The notes beneath the pieces were generated by a model. It had not been told where the DNA came from, searched no databases, and saw only the letters and a program-made list of their open reading frames with translations. A program made the translations under genes and the position numbers. Of a DNA stretch of 58,521 nt, positions 49,465 to 58,521 are shown one piece after another. The first letter of the stretch is position 1. Every line of letters starts with the position of its first letter. Source of the DNA: Acidovorax sp. (lineage in GTDB: Bacteria; Pseudomonadota; Gammaproteobacteria; Burkholderiales; Burkholderiaceae_C); the NCBI RefSeq assembly GCF_016783915.1, contig NZ_JADHVT010000014.1, positions 1 through 58,521 on the forward strand. Direction: 5' to 3'.

Positions 49465-50941
49465 GGTTTGCTCCTTGTTTTGTAGCGTTTGAGGCATGTT
49501 TGGCTAGCGCTACCGGCCGTTTGGATGCCAAAGCTGCCTGCGTGCCCGCAATGCGGCCAAACGCGGTGCCAATGCTCATGCCCACGCCGGCGGTGTAGCC
49601 CTTGCCCAGCACGTTGCCGGCCATCATTTCGCCCGCCACAAACAGGTTGGGGCTGGGCTGGTTGTTGAAGCGCACGGCGGCCGTGTCGTCGGTGTGCAGG
49701 CCGAGGTACGTGAAGGTGACGCCGGGCTTGAGCGCATAGCCGTAGAACGGCCCGGTGTCGATGGGCCGGGCCCAGTGCGTCTTGGCGGGCGCCACGCCTT
49801 CGGTGTGGCAGTCGTCCAGCGTGGTGTGGTCGAACTGGCCCACGCGGCAGGCGGCGTTGTAGGCATCGAGCGTGCGGGTGAAGGTGTCCACTGGCAGCCC
49901 CAGCTTTTGCGCCAGCTCGGGCAGCGAGTCTGCCTTCACGCCCGGGAACACGGGCGGCATGAAGCGGCCAATGGCCTTGCTGTCGATGATCGAGTAGCCA
50001 ATCTGCCCCGGCTGCTGCGCCACCAGGCGGCCCCAGATGGCGTAGCGCTTGGGCCAGAAGTCTTCGCCCTCGTCGTAAAAGCGCTCGCCATCGCGGTTGA
50101 CCACCACGCCCAGGGACACGCAGTCGATGCGCGTGCAGATGCCGCCGTCGTACAGTGGTGCGCGCGCGTCGATGGCCACCATGTGGGCCTGCGTGGGGTC
50201 GCCAATGCGGTCGGCGCCATGGTCGTCGAGCAGGTGTTTGAGCAACACGCCCTTGTTGTAGGCTGTGCCGCGGATCAGGAAGTTGTCGGCAGGCCACTCG
50301 CCGCGCTCGTTCTGGCCCCAGGCCTCGCGCAGCCACTCGCGGTTCGATTCAAAGCCGCCTGCGGCCAGCACGCAGCTTTTGGCGGTGATGCGCTCGCCAT
50401 TGGCCAGGAGCGCGGCGATGAAGCGGCTGCCGTCCATCTCGATGCGGTCCACGGGCGCTTCGTAGCGGATCTGCACGCCCAGCTGCTCCGCGCTGCGGTA
50501 GTACGCATTGACCAGCGCCTTGCCACCGCCCATGAAGAACGCATTGGTGCGCGCCACGTGCAGCGTGCCCGCCAGCGCTGGCTGAAAGTGCACGCCATGG
50601 CGGCGCATCCAGGGCCGGCAGGTGCTCGACTCACGAATCACCAGGCGCGCCAGGTGCTCGTTGGTCAGCCCGCCGGTCACCTTGAGCAGGTCCTGCCAGA
50701 ACTCCTCTTCGGGGTAGGCATCGACCAGTACGTCCTGCGGCGCATCGTGCATGCATCGCAGGTTGCGGGTGTGGGCCGAATTGCCGCCGCGCCAGGCGCG
50801 CGGGGCCGATTCGAGCAGCAGCACGCTGGCGCCTGCCTCGCGCGCCATCAGGGCCGCGCACAGGGCGGCGTTGCCGCCGCCGATGACGAGCACATCAATG
50901 CTGGGCGGCGCGTGGACCGATGGAGTGGGATGGAGGGGCAC
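49451..50941 (-). CDS. tcuA: TcuA, FAD-dependent tricarballylate dehydrogenase
   Basis: TcuA oxidises tricarballylate to cis-aconitate, which enters the TCA cycle. The 496-residue flavoprotein has the N-terminal FAD fold ([21 protein letters not shown]), the fumarate-reductase-like active region ([26 protein letters not shown]) and the C-terminal [25 protein letters not shown]-binding end. The overlap with tcuB implies translational coupling. A perfect dyad 78 bases upstream is a candidate operator. Confidence 0.9.
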   Translation of the reverse strand: MPLHPTPSVHAPPSIDVLVIGGGNAALCAALMAREAGASVLLLESAPRAWRGGNSAHTRNLRCMHDAPQDVLVDAYPEEEFWQDLLKVTGGLTNEHLARLVIRESSTCRPWMRRHGVHFQPALAGTLHVARTNAFFMGGGKALVNAYYRSAEQLGVQIRYEAPVDRIEMDGSRFIAALLANGERITAKSCVLAAGGFESNREWLREAWGQNERGEWPADNFLIRGTAYNKGVLLKHLLDDHGADRIGDPTQAHMVAIDARAPLYDGGICTRIDCVSLGVVVNRDGERFYDEGEDFWPKRYAIWGRLVAQQPGQIGYSIIDSKAIGRFMPPVFPGVKADSLPELAQKLGLPVDTFTRTLDAYNAACRVGQFDHTTLDDCHTEGVAPAKTHWARPIDTGPFYGYALKPGVTFTYLGLHTDDTAAVRFNNQPSPNLFVAGEMMAGNVLGKGYTAGVGMSIGTAFGRIAGTQAALASKRPVALAKHASNATKQGANHANA

Positions 50942-51018
50942 CGGGAGCTTTCGTTCATGGGTTTGGACACCACTGTAGGAATTTCGCCCCGGCGTGGGCA
51001 GGCCCGAATGCGCAAGGG

Positions 51019-51039
51019 GCCATCACGGATCGTGATGGC
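51019..51039. promoter_or_regulatory. Dyad between the LysR gene and tcuA, candidate operator
   Basis: Arms GCCATCACG (51019-51027) and CGTGATGGC (51031-51039) are perfect inverted repeats 3 bases apart. The dyad contains a T-N11-A core as expected for LysR-type regulators, and lies 78 bases upstream of tcuA. Confidence 0.55.
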
Positions 51040-51061
51040 TTGGCGCCGTGTTGAACGGGTA

Positions 51062-52009
51062 CTACAGGGGGCGCGCGAGCGTGGCGCCTGTCCACGCGCC
51101 CGACTGCACCAAAGTGCGTGTGCAATCCGCCAGAACCACGCGTGTGGCCAGCGCGGCAGGTGAAAGCTCGTCGTCGGACAGGCTGCACAGTGCGGCAGGC
51201 CGGCTTGCGGGCGCGTCAGCCAGTTCGGCGAGGCCAAAGCGCGTAGCGGCGTCGGGATAGCGCCCCACGGCCGCCCAAGGTTGCAAGGTGCTGCCCAGAC
51301 CCTCGTTCACGGCGTCCATCAGCATGGCCAGCGAATCGATCTCCATCGCCACGTGAGGTGCCACCTTGGCCGTGGCAAAGGCGGCATCGATGCGGCTACG
51401 CAGTCCGTGGGGGCCCGTGGGCAGAATCAGCGGCTCGTCCTTCAGCTTGGCCAGGTGCAGGCGCCGGGGTAGCCGCGCAGGCAAGCTGCTGGTGCCGCGA
51501 TGGGCGCTGCGGATGAGGAACAGGCGCTCCTCCAGCAGCGGCAGCACGCTCCAGCGGCGGGCGGGCTGGGTGTCGAACAGCACGGCCAGATCCAGCTGGC
51601 GGGCGTTGAGCATGTTGGAGAGGTGGCCCGACAGGCTTTCGACCATGTGCAGCCGCACATCCGGGTAGCGTTCGCGCATCGCCCGCATCAGCGGTAAGCC
51701 CAGAACCGATGCGGTGGTGGGCGCCAGGCCAACGGTCACGGTGCCCGAAAGACGGGCTTGCCGCGCCACGCGCGCTGCCTGGTCGGCATGGCGCAGGGTG
51801 AGTTGCGCCTCGCGGAAAAAGGCCAGCCCGGCCTCGGTGGGCACGGTGCCCTTGCTGGTGCGCTGCAGCAACCGGGTGCTCAGCTCGCCTTCCAGCCGGC
51901 TGATCTGCTGGCTCAGGGCGGACTGAACCATCTCCAAGTCGAGCGCGGCCCGGCCCATGGAGCCAAGCTCGACCACGCGGACAAAGTAACGAAGCTGACG
52001 CAACTCCAT
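51062..52009 (-). CDS. LysR-family regulator beside tcuA (TcuR-like)
   Basis: A 315-residue LysR regulator. The helix-turn-helix domain is MELRQLRYFVRVVELGSM ... VQSALSQQISRLEGELSTRLLQRT; the effector domain follows (GLAPTTASVLGLPLM, PHGLRSRID). It is upstream of tcuA on the same strand. By analogy with Salmonella tcuR it probably responds to tricarballylate. An upstream in-frame ATG at 52033 adds 8 residues; MELRQLRYF is the usual LysR start. Confidence 0.85.
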   Translation of the reverse strand: MELRQLRYFVRVVELGSMGRAALDLEMVQSALSQQISRLEGELSTRLLQRTSKGTVPTEAGLAFFREAQLTLRHADQAARVARQARLSGTVTVGLAPTTASVLGLPLMRAMRERYPDVRLHMVESLSGHLSNMLNARQLDLAVLFDTQPARRWSVLPLLEERLFLIRSAHRGTSSLPARLPRRLHLAKLKDEPLILPTGPHGLRSRIDAAFATAKVAPHVAMEIDSLAMLMDAVNEGLGSTLQPWAAVGRYPDAATRFGLAELADAPASRPAALCSLSDDELSPAALATRVVLADCTRTLVQSGAWTGATLARPL

Positions 52010-52066
52010 GGGGCGATGGTCGCACAGTCCCACCAGTACCGGTGCGATTGCGCCCGGTGGTTCGCG

Positions 52067-53131
52067 TCAGAAGGTATGCACAACGCCTGCGGAAATGCCT
52101 GTGGCGGTCGCTTTGTTGGCTGCACCCTGGAAGCCGTCGCGCCAGCGGGTGTTGTCCAGCTCGGCATACACCTTGGTGCGGCGCGATAGCTTGTACTCGG
52201 CAAACGCCACCAGGCGGCCGTAGCCGTCGTCGGCCGCGCCGGTGCGTGAGCGGTCCACCTTGTAGTAGGCCGCTGTGAGGTCCACCCACGGGGTGGCCGC
52301 CCAGGTGCCGCCGGCTGACAGCACGCGCTGCACGGTGAAGCGGTTGGCGGCGGTCTCGGCCTTGTTGCGGCCTGCATTGGCGGCCAGGCGCACACTGCCC
52401 CACTGGTAGGCGGCGCCCAGCGTGGTGCCGTCCAGTGAGCGCTTGTTGGTGTCGTTGAAGCTCTGGTAGGCGCCGGATACCACGAAGCCATCCGCAGCCC
52501 AGGCCAGGCCCACGCCGCGTGATGACAGTGCCGAGGCCTGCGATGCGACTTCGCCAATGCCCCACATGGCGCGTGCCGTGAAGCTGCCGAAGCGGCCCGT
52601 GTACTTGAGCGAATTGTCCAGCCGGTACGAGCCCGAGTTGGCGCCTGCGCTGCCGTATTCGATGCCCAGGCCATGCTGGCTCAGCGCCGTCACGCCGATG
52701 TTGGGGTTGAAGCTGGCAAAGCGCATGGCCAGCGGGTCCACGGGCGAGATGGCGTCAGCCAGCGTTGTGGTCTGGCGGCCCAGAGCCAGCGTGCCCCAGC
52801 CGCCCTGCAGGCCCACCCAGGATGCGCGGTCGAAGTATTTGGTGGCGTTGGCTGGTGCACCCGTGTCGGCGTTGAGGCCGCTCTCCAGGTTGAACAGCGC
52901 CTTGGCGCCGCCGCCCAGGTCTTCACTGCCCCGCAGGCCCCAGCGGCTGGTGGTGTGGATGCCACTGCCCAGGCTGCGGCTGGAGCCGGCCGTGGGCGCG
53001 TTGGATGCGGTGAGGCCGCTGCCGTTGCGCAGGCCCAGGTCCACCACGCCGTACAGCGTCACATCAGTGCCTTGTGCCATCGCGCCGTGGCCGATCAATG
53101 CAGCGCAGGCCGCTGCCATCCTTGTTCTCAT
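52067..53131 (-). CDS. General porin (trimeric, Omp32/OmpC-like)
   Basis: A 354-residue outer-membrane porin with a signal peptide ending AMAQ. The mature start VTLYGVVDLGL, TSRWGLRGSEDLGGGAKALFNLE, RASWVGLQGGWGTLALGRQ and the terminal Phe (VVHTF) are typical of betaproteobacterial porins. A strong GAGGAGACACAG precedes the ATG. Its place between polycarboxylate genes suggests uptake of the same anions through the outer membrane. Confidence 0.9.
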   Translation of the reverse strand: MRTRMAAACAALIGHGAMAQGTDVTLYGVVDLGLRNGSGLTASNAPTAGSSRSLGSGIHTTSRWGLRGSEDLGGGAKALFNLESGLNADTGAPANATKYFDRASWVGLQGGWGTLALGRQTTTLADAISPVDPLAMRFASFNPNIGVTALSQHGLGIEYGSAGANSGSYRLDNSLKYTGRFGSFTARAMWGIGEVASQASALSSRGVGLAWAADGFVVSGAYQSFNDTNKRSLDGTTLGAAYQWGSVRLAANAGRNKAETAANRFTVQRVLSAGGTWAATPWVDLTAAYYKVDRSRTGAADDGYGRLVAFAEYKLSRRTKVYAELDNTRWRDGFQGAANKATATGISAGVVHTF

Positions 53132-53215
53132 CTGTGTCTCCTCTTGTTGAAATGTGGGCGTGCCGCGCAGGGGCGGTGGCGCCCGTCTGCCTCCCCGAGC
53201 CGTCTTCGCAGGGGC

Positions 53216-54214
53216 TCAATCGGGTGTGAGCTGGGCCTTGACCACCACACCCTTCCACTTGGCGAGTTCCTGCTTCACCGTCAGAGCCAGTTGCTCGGGC
53301 GTGCTGGTGTCCACCACCGCGCCTTGCTCCTCGATGCGGCGCACCACGTCCTTGTCGGCCAGTGCGGTGTTGAGGGTCTTGTTGAGCAGGTCGATCACCG
53401 GGCGGGGTGTCTTGCCGGGTGCGAACAGGGCGTACCACTGGGTGATCTCCACACCCTTGATACCCGCCTCCTCCAGCGTGGGCACATCGGGCAGCAGCGA
53501 CGAGCGCTTGGGCCCGGCCAGCGCCAAGGCGCGCAGCTTGCCGCTCTTGACGTGGGGGTAGGCCGAGAACAGGCTGGGGAACATCACCTGCGTCTGCCCG
53601 GCCATGGTGTCGTTCATGGCGGGGGCTGCGCCCCGGTAGGGCACATGGGCCATCTGGGCGCCACTTTCGAGCTTGAAGATTTCCGCCGAGAAGTGTGGGG
53701 CCGTGCCGTTGCCGGCCGATGCGTAGTTGAAGTCGTGGGGTTTGGCCTTGCTCAGCGCCACCAGTTCGCTCACCGTCTTGGCCGGCACCTTGGGGTTCAC
53801 CACCATCAGCGTGGGCGAGTAGCTCACCATGCCGATGGGCTCGAACTGCGTGATGGGGTCGTAGCGCAGCTTCTGCAGCGCGGGGCTCATGCCGTGGGTG
53901 CCGATGTAGCCGAACAAAATGGTGTGCCCGTCCGGCGCGGCGCGCGCCACATATTCGGCCGCAATGGCGCCATTGGCCCCGGCCTTGTTTTCCACGATGA
54001 CCTGCTGGCCCAGCAGGGTGGAGAGCTTGATCGCCACCACGCGTGCCATGCCGTCGTTGCCGCCACCCGCGGCGGTGGGCACGACCAGGGTGATGGGTTT
54101 GTCGGGGTAGGCGGCGTGGGCGGTGCCGGCGGCCCAGAAGGCGCTGGACGCGAGCGCTAGCGCAGCCGTGGCCAGCGCCGTGCGGCGCGTGGTGGAGTGA
54201 ATGGAACGGGTCAT
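53216..54214 (-). CDS. Bug-family (TctC-like) periplasmic solute receptor 2
   Basis: A 332-residue receptor with a signal peptide that includes a TTRR pair (ending AGTAHA). The Bug motifs are [38 protein letters not shown] and [28 protein letters not shown] precedes the ATG. It is distinct in sequence from the receptor at 47264, so the cluster may import two related acids. No membrane partner is present. Confidence 0.88.
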   Translation of the reverse strand: MTRSIHSTTRRTALATAALALASSAFWAAGTAHAAYPDKPITLVVPTAAGGGNDGMARVVAIKLSTLLGQQVIVENKAGANGAIAAEYVARAAPDGHTILFGYIGTHGMSPALQKLRYDPITQFEPIGMVSYSPTLMVVNPKVPAKTVSELVALSKAKPHDFNYASAGNGTAPHFSAEIFKLESGAQMAHVPYRGAAPAMNDTMAGQTQVMFPSLFSAYPHVKSGKLRALALAGPKRSSLLPDVPTLEEAGIKGVEITQWYALFAPGKTPRPVIDLLNKTLNTALADKDVVRRIEEQGAVVDTSTPEQLALTVKQELAKWKGVVVKAQLTPD

Positions 54215-54283
54215 GGTTTGTCTCCTGTCGTAATGGTTGAAATCGTTGGAAGGGCGCTGCGCAAGCGGCGCCCTGAAGAGCGC

Positions 54284-55375
54284 TCAGTGCGTGGGGGCGG
54301 TTTCGGGAACGAACAGCGTGCCTTCCAGGATCTTTCGGGCGGTGCGTACCAGCGCGGCCTGCATCAGCTTGAACTGGCCATCCACCTCGCTGAGTTCCAC
54401 CTCCACCTGGATGCGGCCTGCCGGGTGCTGCACTTCCACGCGGCGCAGCCCGGCGGCGGGTGCATGCCGGTCGTCGGTGGCCACGGTGCCCGGCAGTACC
54501 GAGGCCGCCGCGACGCCAATCGCGCCGGTCACCGCATGCGAGCGGTGGCACTGGTGGGGGGTGAAGTAGCGCGACACCACGCTGCCCGGTTGTGCGCCCG
54601 GTGACACGATCACCGGCTTGGGCAGCACGCTGTGTGTCACATCGCCCATGCCCATGCGCTGGCCTGCTTCGAGGCGCAGGGCCTCGATGCGGGTGAGCAA
54701 GGCGGTGCTGGCGTCCAGCTCGGCGGGTGTCTCGTCGCCGCGCAGGCCCAGGTCGGTGGCGCGCACCAGCACCATCACCTGCGCTGCGTCGATGCAGGTG
54801 ACATCCAGGCCCTGAATGGTGTCGATGCGCTGGCCGGTGGGAAAGATCTGCCCGGTGACGGCGCCCCAGGCGTCCAGGAAGTTCATCAGCACGGGGGCTG
54901 CCGTGCCCTGCACGCCGTCAATGCGCACATCACCGTCGTAGTGCACCTGGCCGCCTGCTGTGCACACCTGCACGTCGATGCGGGAGCGGGTGTTGACGTT
55001 GTAGACACGCACGGTGGTGGTCTGGCCTTCGCGGTCTGCGGGGACCAGCCCCTGCTCGATGGCAAAGGGCCCCACACCGGCCAGCATGTTGCCGCAGTTG
55101 GGCCGCGTGTCCACGCGGGCTTCCTGCACGCTGACCTGGGCAAACAGATAGTCCACATCGCAGTCGGGCTGCGTGGAGCGCGAGACGATGGCGACCTTGC
55201 TGGTCAGGGAGTTGCCGCCGCCCAGGCCGTCGATCTGCAGCTCATGGGGTGATCCCAGGGCTGCAATCAGCGTGCGGTCGCGGGCCTCCGGGTCGCGTGG
55301 CAGCCAGTCGGCCAGGAAGAACGGCCCCCGGGAGGTGCCGCCGCGCATCAGAACGCAAGGAATGTTGGTGCTCAT
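54284..55375 (-). CDS. PrpF/GalD-family isomerase (aconitate or oxalomesaconate type)
   Basis: A 363-residue diaminopimelate-epimerase-fold isomerase. LMRGGTSRGPFF opens the family signature, Lys60 lies in GGGNSLTSKVAIV, and Cys94 in RPNCGNMLAGVGPFAIEQG is the expected catalytic residue. PrpF members interconvert cis- and trans-aconitate (or the methyl forms), and GalD members are 4-oxalomesaconate tautomerases. Proximity to tcuAB favours an aconitate substrate (inference). The start MSTNIPCVLM is the conserved N terminus. Confidence 0.85.
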   Translation of the reverse strand: MSTNIPCVLMRGGTSRGPFFLADWLPRDPEARDRTLIAALGSPHELQIDGLGGGNSLTSKVAIVSRSTQPDCDVDYLFAQVSVQEARVDTRPNCGNMLAGVGPFAIEQGLVPADREGQTTTVRVYNVNTRSRIDVQVCTAGGQVHYDGDVRIDGVQGTAAPVLMNFLDAWGAVTGQIFPTGQRIDTIQGLDVTCIDAAQVMVLVRATDLGLRGDETPAELDASTALLTRIEALRLEAGQRMGMGDVTHSVLPKPVIVSPGAQPGSVVSRYFTPHQCHRSHAVTGAIGVAAASVLPGTVATDDRHAPAAGLRRVEVQHPAGRIQVEVELSEVDGQFKLMQAALVRTARKILEGTLFVPETAPTH

Positions 55376-55407
55376 GGGTCGGCATGGTGCGACGCCTTCG
55401 CTGATCT

Positions 55408-55518
55408 GTGAATTGCATTGTTGGCAACGATTGATGCATGCTGTGCAATAGGCCCAGGCGGCTTGTACATGCTCCAATCACGGCCGTGAATTGCAATGTT
55501 CTGATCGTTTGATGCACG
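55408..55518. promoter_or_regulatory. Two 33-bp direct repeats between prpF-like gene and LysR gene
   Basis: Copies at 55408-55440 and 55486-55518 both begin GTGAATTGCA and end with a TTGATGCAYG block. They match at 26 of 33 positions by my alignment, with the centre differing. The 78-base spacing equals about 7.4 helical turns. They fill the 189-base divergent spacer and look like paired sites for the LysR regulator. Confidence 0.55.
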
Positions 55519-55564
55519 GATTGCAACGCTGCAAACACCCCGAATCGCACATTGAGGACGCCCG

Positions 55565-56506
55565 ATGAACAACAAGTTCGACCTTGCCGACATCCAGGCC
55601 TTTGCTGCCGTGGCCGAGCTGCAGAGCTTTCGTGCCGCTGCCGAGGCCATCCACCTGTCGCAGCCGGCGTTCAGCCGTCGCATCGACAAGCTGGAAGAAG
55701 CGCTGGGTGTGCGCCTGCTCGACCGCACCACGCGCCGCGTCACGCTCACGGCCGTGGGCCGCGACTTTGCACGCAAGACCCGCGTGTGGCTGGACGATCT
55801 GGACGGCATGCTCATGGGCCTGGGCGACGTGGCCGCACGCCGCATGGGCGAGGTCACGATTGCCTGCGTGCCATCGGCCGTGTATTACTTTCTGCCGCAG
55901 GTGGTCAAGCGTTACCACGAGCGGTTCCCGAAAATCCGCGTCAAGGTGCACGACGCCAGCGCCAACGAGGTGCTGGTGGCCGTCGCGCAGGGCGATGCGG
56001 ACTTTGGCCTCAATTTCATCGGCAGCCAGGAGGCCGAGATCGAGTTCAAGCCCGTGCTGGCCGAGCGCTTCGTAGCCGCCTGTCGGCGCGACCATGTGCT
56101 GGCGCGGCGCAAGAAGGTGAGCTGGGCCGAGCTGGGCCAGCACGACTTCATGTCGGTGGGCAAGACCTCGGGCAACCGCCTGCTCATGGATCTGGCGCTG
56201 GCCAATGTGCCCGACCGCCCCCAGTGCCTGTACGAGGCCAAGCATGTGACCACGCTGCTCGGCCTGGTGGAGGCGGGCCTGGGCGTGGCGGCTGTGCCCA
56301 GCCTGGCGATGCCGGGCAAGGACCACCCCACGCTGGTCAGCATTCCGCTGGTGGAGCCCATCGTCACGCGGCAGATGGGGCTGATCAAGCGCCGAGGCAA
56401 AACCCTGTCGCCTGCCGCGCAGCAGCTGTATGACCTGCTGGTGGCTACGCGTTCTGCGCGCCCGCGCAGTGCTCCGGCGGCATCAAAAATACAATCGGGG
56501 CAATGA
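55565..56506 (+). CDS. LysR-family regulator divergent from the PrpF-type gene
   Basis: A 313-residue LysR regulator. The DNA-binding domain is [18 protein letters not shown] ... [28 protein letters not shown], followed by an effector domain ([30 protein letters not shown]). GAGGACGCCCG precedes the ATG. It is divergent from the PrpF-type isomerase and its stop overlaps the mnmA start by 4 bases (ATGA), an odd coupling for an unrelated housekeeping gene. Confidence 0.88.
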   Translation: MNNKFDLADIQAFAAVAELQSFRAAAEAIHLSQPAFSRRIDKLEEALGVRLLDRTTRRVTLTAVGRDFARKTRVWLDDLDGMLMGLGDVAARRMGEVTIACVPSAVYYFLPQVVKRYHERFPKIRVKVHDASANEVLVAVAQGDADFGLNFIGSQEAEIEFKPVLAERFVAACRRDHVLARRKKVSWAELGQHDFMSVGKTSGNRLLMDLALANVPDRPQCLYEAKHVTTLLGLVEAGLGVAAVPSLAMPGKDHPTLVSIPLVEPIVTRQMGLIKRRGKTLSPAAQQLYDLLVATRSARPRSAPAASKIQSGQ

Positions 56507-57672
56507 CTTCCCCTACCAAACAGCGCGTTGTCGTCGGCCTTTCCGGCGGCGTGGACTCGGCCGTGACCGCCTACCTGCTCAAAAAGCAGGGCCATGAGGT
56601 GGTCGGCATCTTCATGAAAAACTGGGAAGACGATGACGACAGCGAGTACTGCTCGTCCAACATCGACTTCGTGGATGCAGCCGCTGTGGCCGATGTGATC
56701 GGCATCGAGATCGAGCATGTGAACTTCGCGGCCGACTACAAGGACCGGGTGTTTGCCGAGTTCCTGCGCGAGTACCAGGCCGGCCGCACTCCCAACCCCG
56801 ATGTGCTGTGCAACGCCGAGATCAAGTTCAAGGCCTTCCTGGACCACGCGATGCGCCTGGGTGCCGAAAAGATCGCCACCGGCCACTATGCCCGCGTGCG
56901 GCACAACCTGGCCACGGGCCTGCACGAACTGCTCAAGGGCCTGGACCCGAGCAAGGACCAGAGCTACTTTCTGCACCGCCTGAACCAGGCGCAGCTGTCC
57001 AAGACCCTGTTCCCCGTGGGCGAGTTGCACAAGACCGAGGTGCGCCGCATTGCCGAGGAGATCGGCCTGCCCAATGCCAAGAAGAAGGATTCCACCGGCA
57101 TCTGCTTCATCGGTGAGCGGCCGTTCCGCGAGTTTCTCAACCGCTACATCAGCCATGCGCCCGGGCCCATTCTGGACGACCGGGGACGCAAGCTGGGCCA
57201 GCATGTGGGCCTGAGTTTCTACACGCTGGGCCAGCGCCAGGGCCTGGGCATTGGGGGCGTGAAGGAAAAAGGCGCCCAGCGCGGTGGCGGCGCGCACGAG
57301 CCCTGGTTCGTGGCCCGCAAGGACCTGGAAAAGAACACGCTGCGGGTGGTGCAGGGGCACGATCACCCTTGGCTGCTGTCGCATCGCCTGCAGGCGCAGG
57401 ACGTGAGCTGGTGCGCTGGCCATGCACCTGCGCCCGGCGCGTACGCTGCCAAGACACGCTACCGCCAGCAGGACGCCGCTTGCGCGCTGGAGGCCGTGCC
57501 TGATGGCTTTGCGCTGCAGTTCCCAGAGGCCCAATGGGCCGTGACGCCTGGGCAGAGTGCGGTGCTGTACGACGGTGAGGTGTGCCTGGGGGGCGGCGTG
57601 ATTGCAGCGGTGGAAGGGTTGCCGCAGCAAACCAGCGGTGCGCCAGCCGTGCAGACGGCCGCTGCACGTTGA
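56503..57672 (+). CDS. mnmA: tRNA-specific 2-thiouridylase MnmA
   Basis: MnmA makes 2-thiouridine at position 34 of tRNA Lys, Glu and Gln. The 389-residue protein has the PP-loop SGGVDS (14-19), the catalytic Cys103 ([12 protein letters not shown]) and Cys201 (STGICFIGE), and the family segments KNWEDDDD and [10 protein letters not shown]. It overlaps the preceding LysR gene by 4 bases. A family A repeat and a strong bidirectional terminator follow. Confidence 0.95.
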   Translation: MTSPTKQRVVVGLSGGVDSAVTAYLLKKQGHEVVGIFMKNWEDDDDSEYCSSNIDFVDAAAVADVIGIEIEHVNFAADYKDRVFAEFLREYQAGRTPNPDVLCNAEIKFKAFLDHAMRLGAEKIATGHYARVRHNLATGLHELLKGLDPSKDQSYFLHRLNQAQLSKTLFPVGELHKTEVRRIAEEIGLPNAKKKDSTGICFIGERPFREFLNRYISHAPGPILDDRGRKLGQHVGLSFYTLGQRQGLGIGGVKEKGAQRGGGAHEPWFVARKDLEKNTLRVVQGHDHPWLLSHRLQAQDVSWCAGHAPAPGAYAAKTRYRQQDAACALEAVPDGFALQFPEAQWAVTPGQSAVLYDGEVCLGGGVIAAVEGLPQQTSGAPAVQTAAAR

Positions 57673-57730
57673 TTGCTAGAAAATTGATAGCTATCAGGGT
57701 ATTCAAATCAAGCGCTAGCGCCTGATTTCT
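57673..57730 (+). repeat. Dispersed repeat family A, copy 6
   Basis: It begins right after the mnmA stop with TTGCTAGAAAATTGATAGCT and ends AAGCGCTAGCGCCTGATTTC, in the same sense as mnmA. Confidence 0.6.
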
Positions 57731-57753
57731 TTTCAGATTCCTCCTGAAAATGC

Positions 57754-57787
57754 AAAAAAGCCGGAGCGGTGGTCGCTCCGGCTTTTT
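57754..57787. terminator. Strong bidirectional terminator between mnmA and the BI-1 gene
   Basis: GCCGGAGCG (57760-57768) and CGCTCCGGC (57774-57782) form a perfect 9-bp stem with a 5-base loop. It is flanked by A6 on the left and T5 on the right, so it can end transcription from both convergent genes. Confidence 0.9.
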
Positions 57788-57811
57788 GGTGTCGGGGAGT
57801 GCCCCGGCGTG

Positions 57812-58382
57812 TCAGTCGTCGTTCGTGGCCAGGCTGATCAGGATGCGCAGCACATACCAGAGCATGAGCGCAATCGACGCAAACAGGTGCAGCGCCGCAC
57901 CAGCGGGGCGGTCTGCGGGGTAGTCGTGGATGATGCGCGAGGTGTCGTACAGCACACAGGCGCCCGCAAACAGCACCATGAGCCCTGAGAACCAGATGCC
58001 CAGCTTGAAGCCGAAGATGGCGCCCGCAATGATGGTGCCCAGCGCCACCAGGCCAGCCACCTTCAGGATGCCGCCCAGGAACGAAAAGTCGGTCTTGCTG
58101 CTGAACGCCGTCCAGGTGAGCGCCGCCACCAGCAGCAGCGTGATGAAGGCGGCAGCGCCAATGGCGCCGGGCACCAGCAGCTGGGCAATGCCGAACATCG
58201 GGGCAAAGATGAGCCCTTCCGCCAGTACGTAGAGGCCCAGGCCCATCAGCTGCGTCTGGGGGTTGTCCGAGTTGTCTGCCAGGTGCGATGCCAGCCAGCC
58301 CACGAGCATGAAAGCGCCCATGACCCCCAGCCACAGGAATTTGCTACCGCTGGCCATGAGCATCTTGGCCGCGGCGGTGGAA
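57812..58382 (-). pseudogene. Bax-inhibitor-1 family membrane protein, 5' end lost to an IS insertion
   Basis: The remaining frame encodes seven-helix Bax-inhibitor-1-like sequence from about the second helix onward: LGLYVLAEGLIFAPMFGIAQLL, FSFLGGILKVAGLVALG and VLYDTSRIIHDY. The frame is open past the first Met (58363) into residues STAAAK, and then meets the end of an IS element at 58383. Family members of this type usually have 230-245 residues; about 50 N-terminal residues, including the first helix, are missing. A shortened 183-residue product from 58363 could be made but is probably nonfunctional. Confidence 0.75.
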
Positions 58383-58521
58383 TGACCTTGCCCCTGTTTC
58401 GTGTAGTTCTTAACCCACGATTCACGCGGCCTTTTTACGCTGTGCCTCGTACCAGCGTTGTTCGTACTGCATCGGGCTGAGGTAGCCCAGCGACGAATGC
58501 AACCTGCGGTGATTGTAGAAG
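58383..58521 (-). mobile_element. IS3-family insertion sequence, one end
   Basis: The right edge holds the 3' end of an IS3-family element on the minus strand. Its outer end is inferred at 58383, where the plus strand reads TGACCTTGCCCCTG. This resembles IS3-family terminal repeats beginning TGA or TGG and containing TGCCCC. The other end and any target duplication are outside the window. Confidence 0.7.
58422..58520 (-). CDS. IS3-family transposase (OrfB) C terminus, partial
   Basis: The last 32 codons of an integrase-core transposase: YNHRRLHSSLGYLSP followed by MQYEQRWYEAQRKKAA and a stop. NxxRxHSSLGYxSP is the hallmark C-terminal sequence of IS3-family OrfB proteins. The rest lies beyond the window. 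Confidence 0.88.
   Translation of the reverse strand, partial: FYNHRRLHSSLGYLSPMQYEQRWYEAQRKKAA

Overview
The window reads as chromosomal DNA of a high-GC Gram-negative betaproteobacterium of the Comamonadaceae type, closest in flavour to Acidovorax or a relative. This rests on high coding density, the lptD-surA-rsmA order with a divergent amgK, orphan Bug/TctC receptors, a porin ending in Phe, and short intergenic repeats of a kind I associate with this family. Taxonomy is inferred from gene content and style; no rRNA is present.

Left part (1-10.5 kb). Housekeeping genes lead: rsmE (cut by the window edge), the cell-wall sugar kinase gene amgK, and divergent lptD-surA-rsmA for outer-membrane assembly and rRNA methylation. 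A secreted T1/barnase-type ribonuclease with its barstar inhibitor follows, then a degenerate reading frame, then the hybrid malic enzyme maeB with a clear terminator.

Centre-left (10.5-24.9 kb) is the most unusual block. It runs APS kinase, sulfotransferase, a giant repetitive surface protein (DUF4347 domain, glycine-rich region, six ~120-residue repeats, two SwmB-like repeats, C-terminal anchor-like domain), a small lipoprotein, and a complete type I secretion system (two ABC half-transporters, HlyD-like adaptor, TolC-like channel). The giant gene is split by an apparent one-base frameshift near 16614. The layout suggests export of a surface protein coupled to PAPS-dependent sulfation of it or of something it carries.

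Middle (24.9-44 kb). A beta-alanine/omega-amino-acid catabolic operon (transaminase, DJ-1/PfpI protein, mmsA) has a divergent LysR gene. Next come an orphan flagellar-rod-like protein and a four-gene envelope-stress-like cluster (SPFH/SHOCT protein, DUF4178, DUF350, membrane spermidine-synthase-like protein). A tightly packed signalling operon follows: an MHYT-PAS hybrid histidine kinase, a REC/HD-GYP protein and a Tat-type FAD lipoprotein. An esterase-like phytase-family protein closes this part.

Right part (44-58.5 kb). ribE, a GNAT enzyme and a NudJ-like Nudix enzyme lead to an ~10 kb block of metabolic genes: DUF3089 hydrolase, Bug receptor, tcuB, tcuA, LysR, porin, second Bug receptor, PrpF-type isomerase and divergent LysR. 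This fits tricarballylate/aconitate use. mnmA comes next, then a Bax-inhibitor-1 gene whose 5' end has been removed by an IS3-family element running off the window. Two families of short dispersed repeats (called A and B here) recur mostly just after stop codons; one A copy lies inside a coding sequence.
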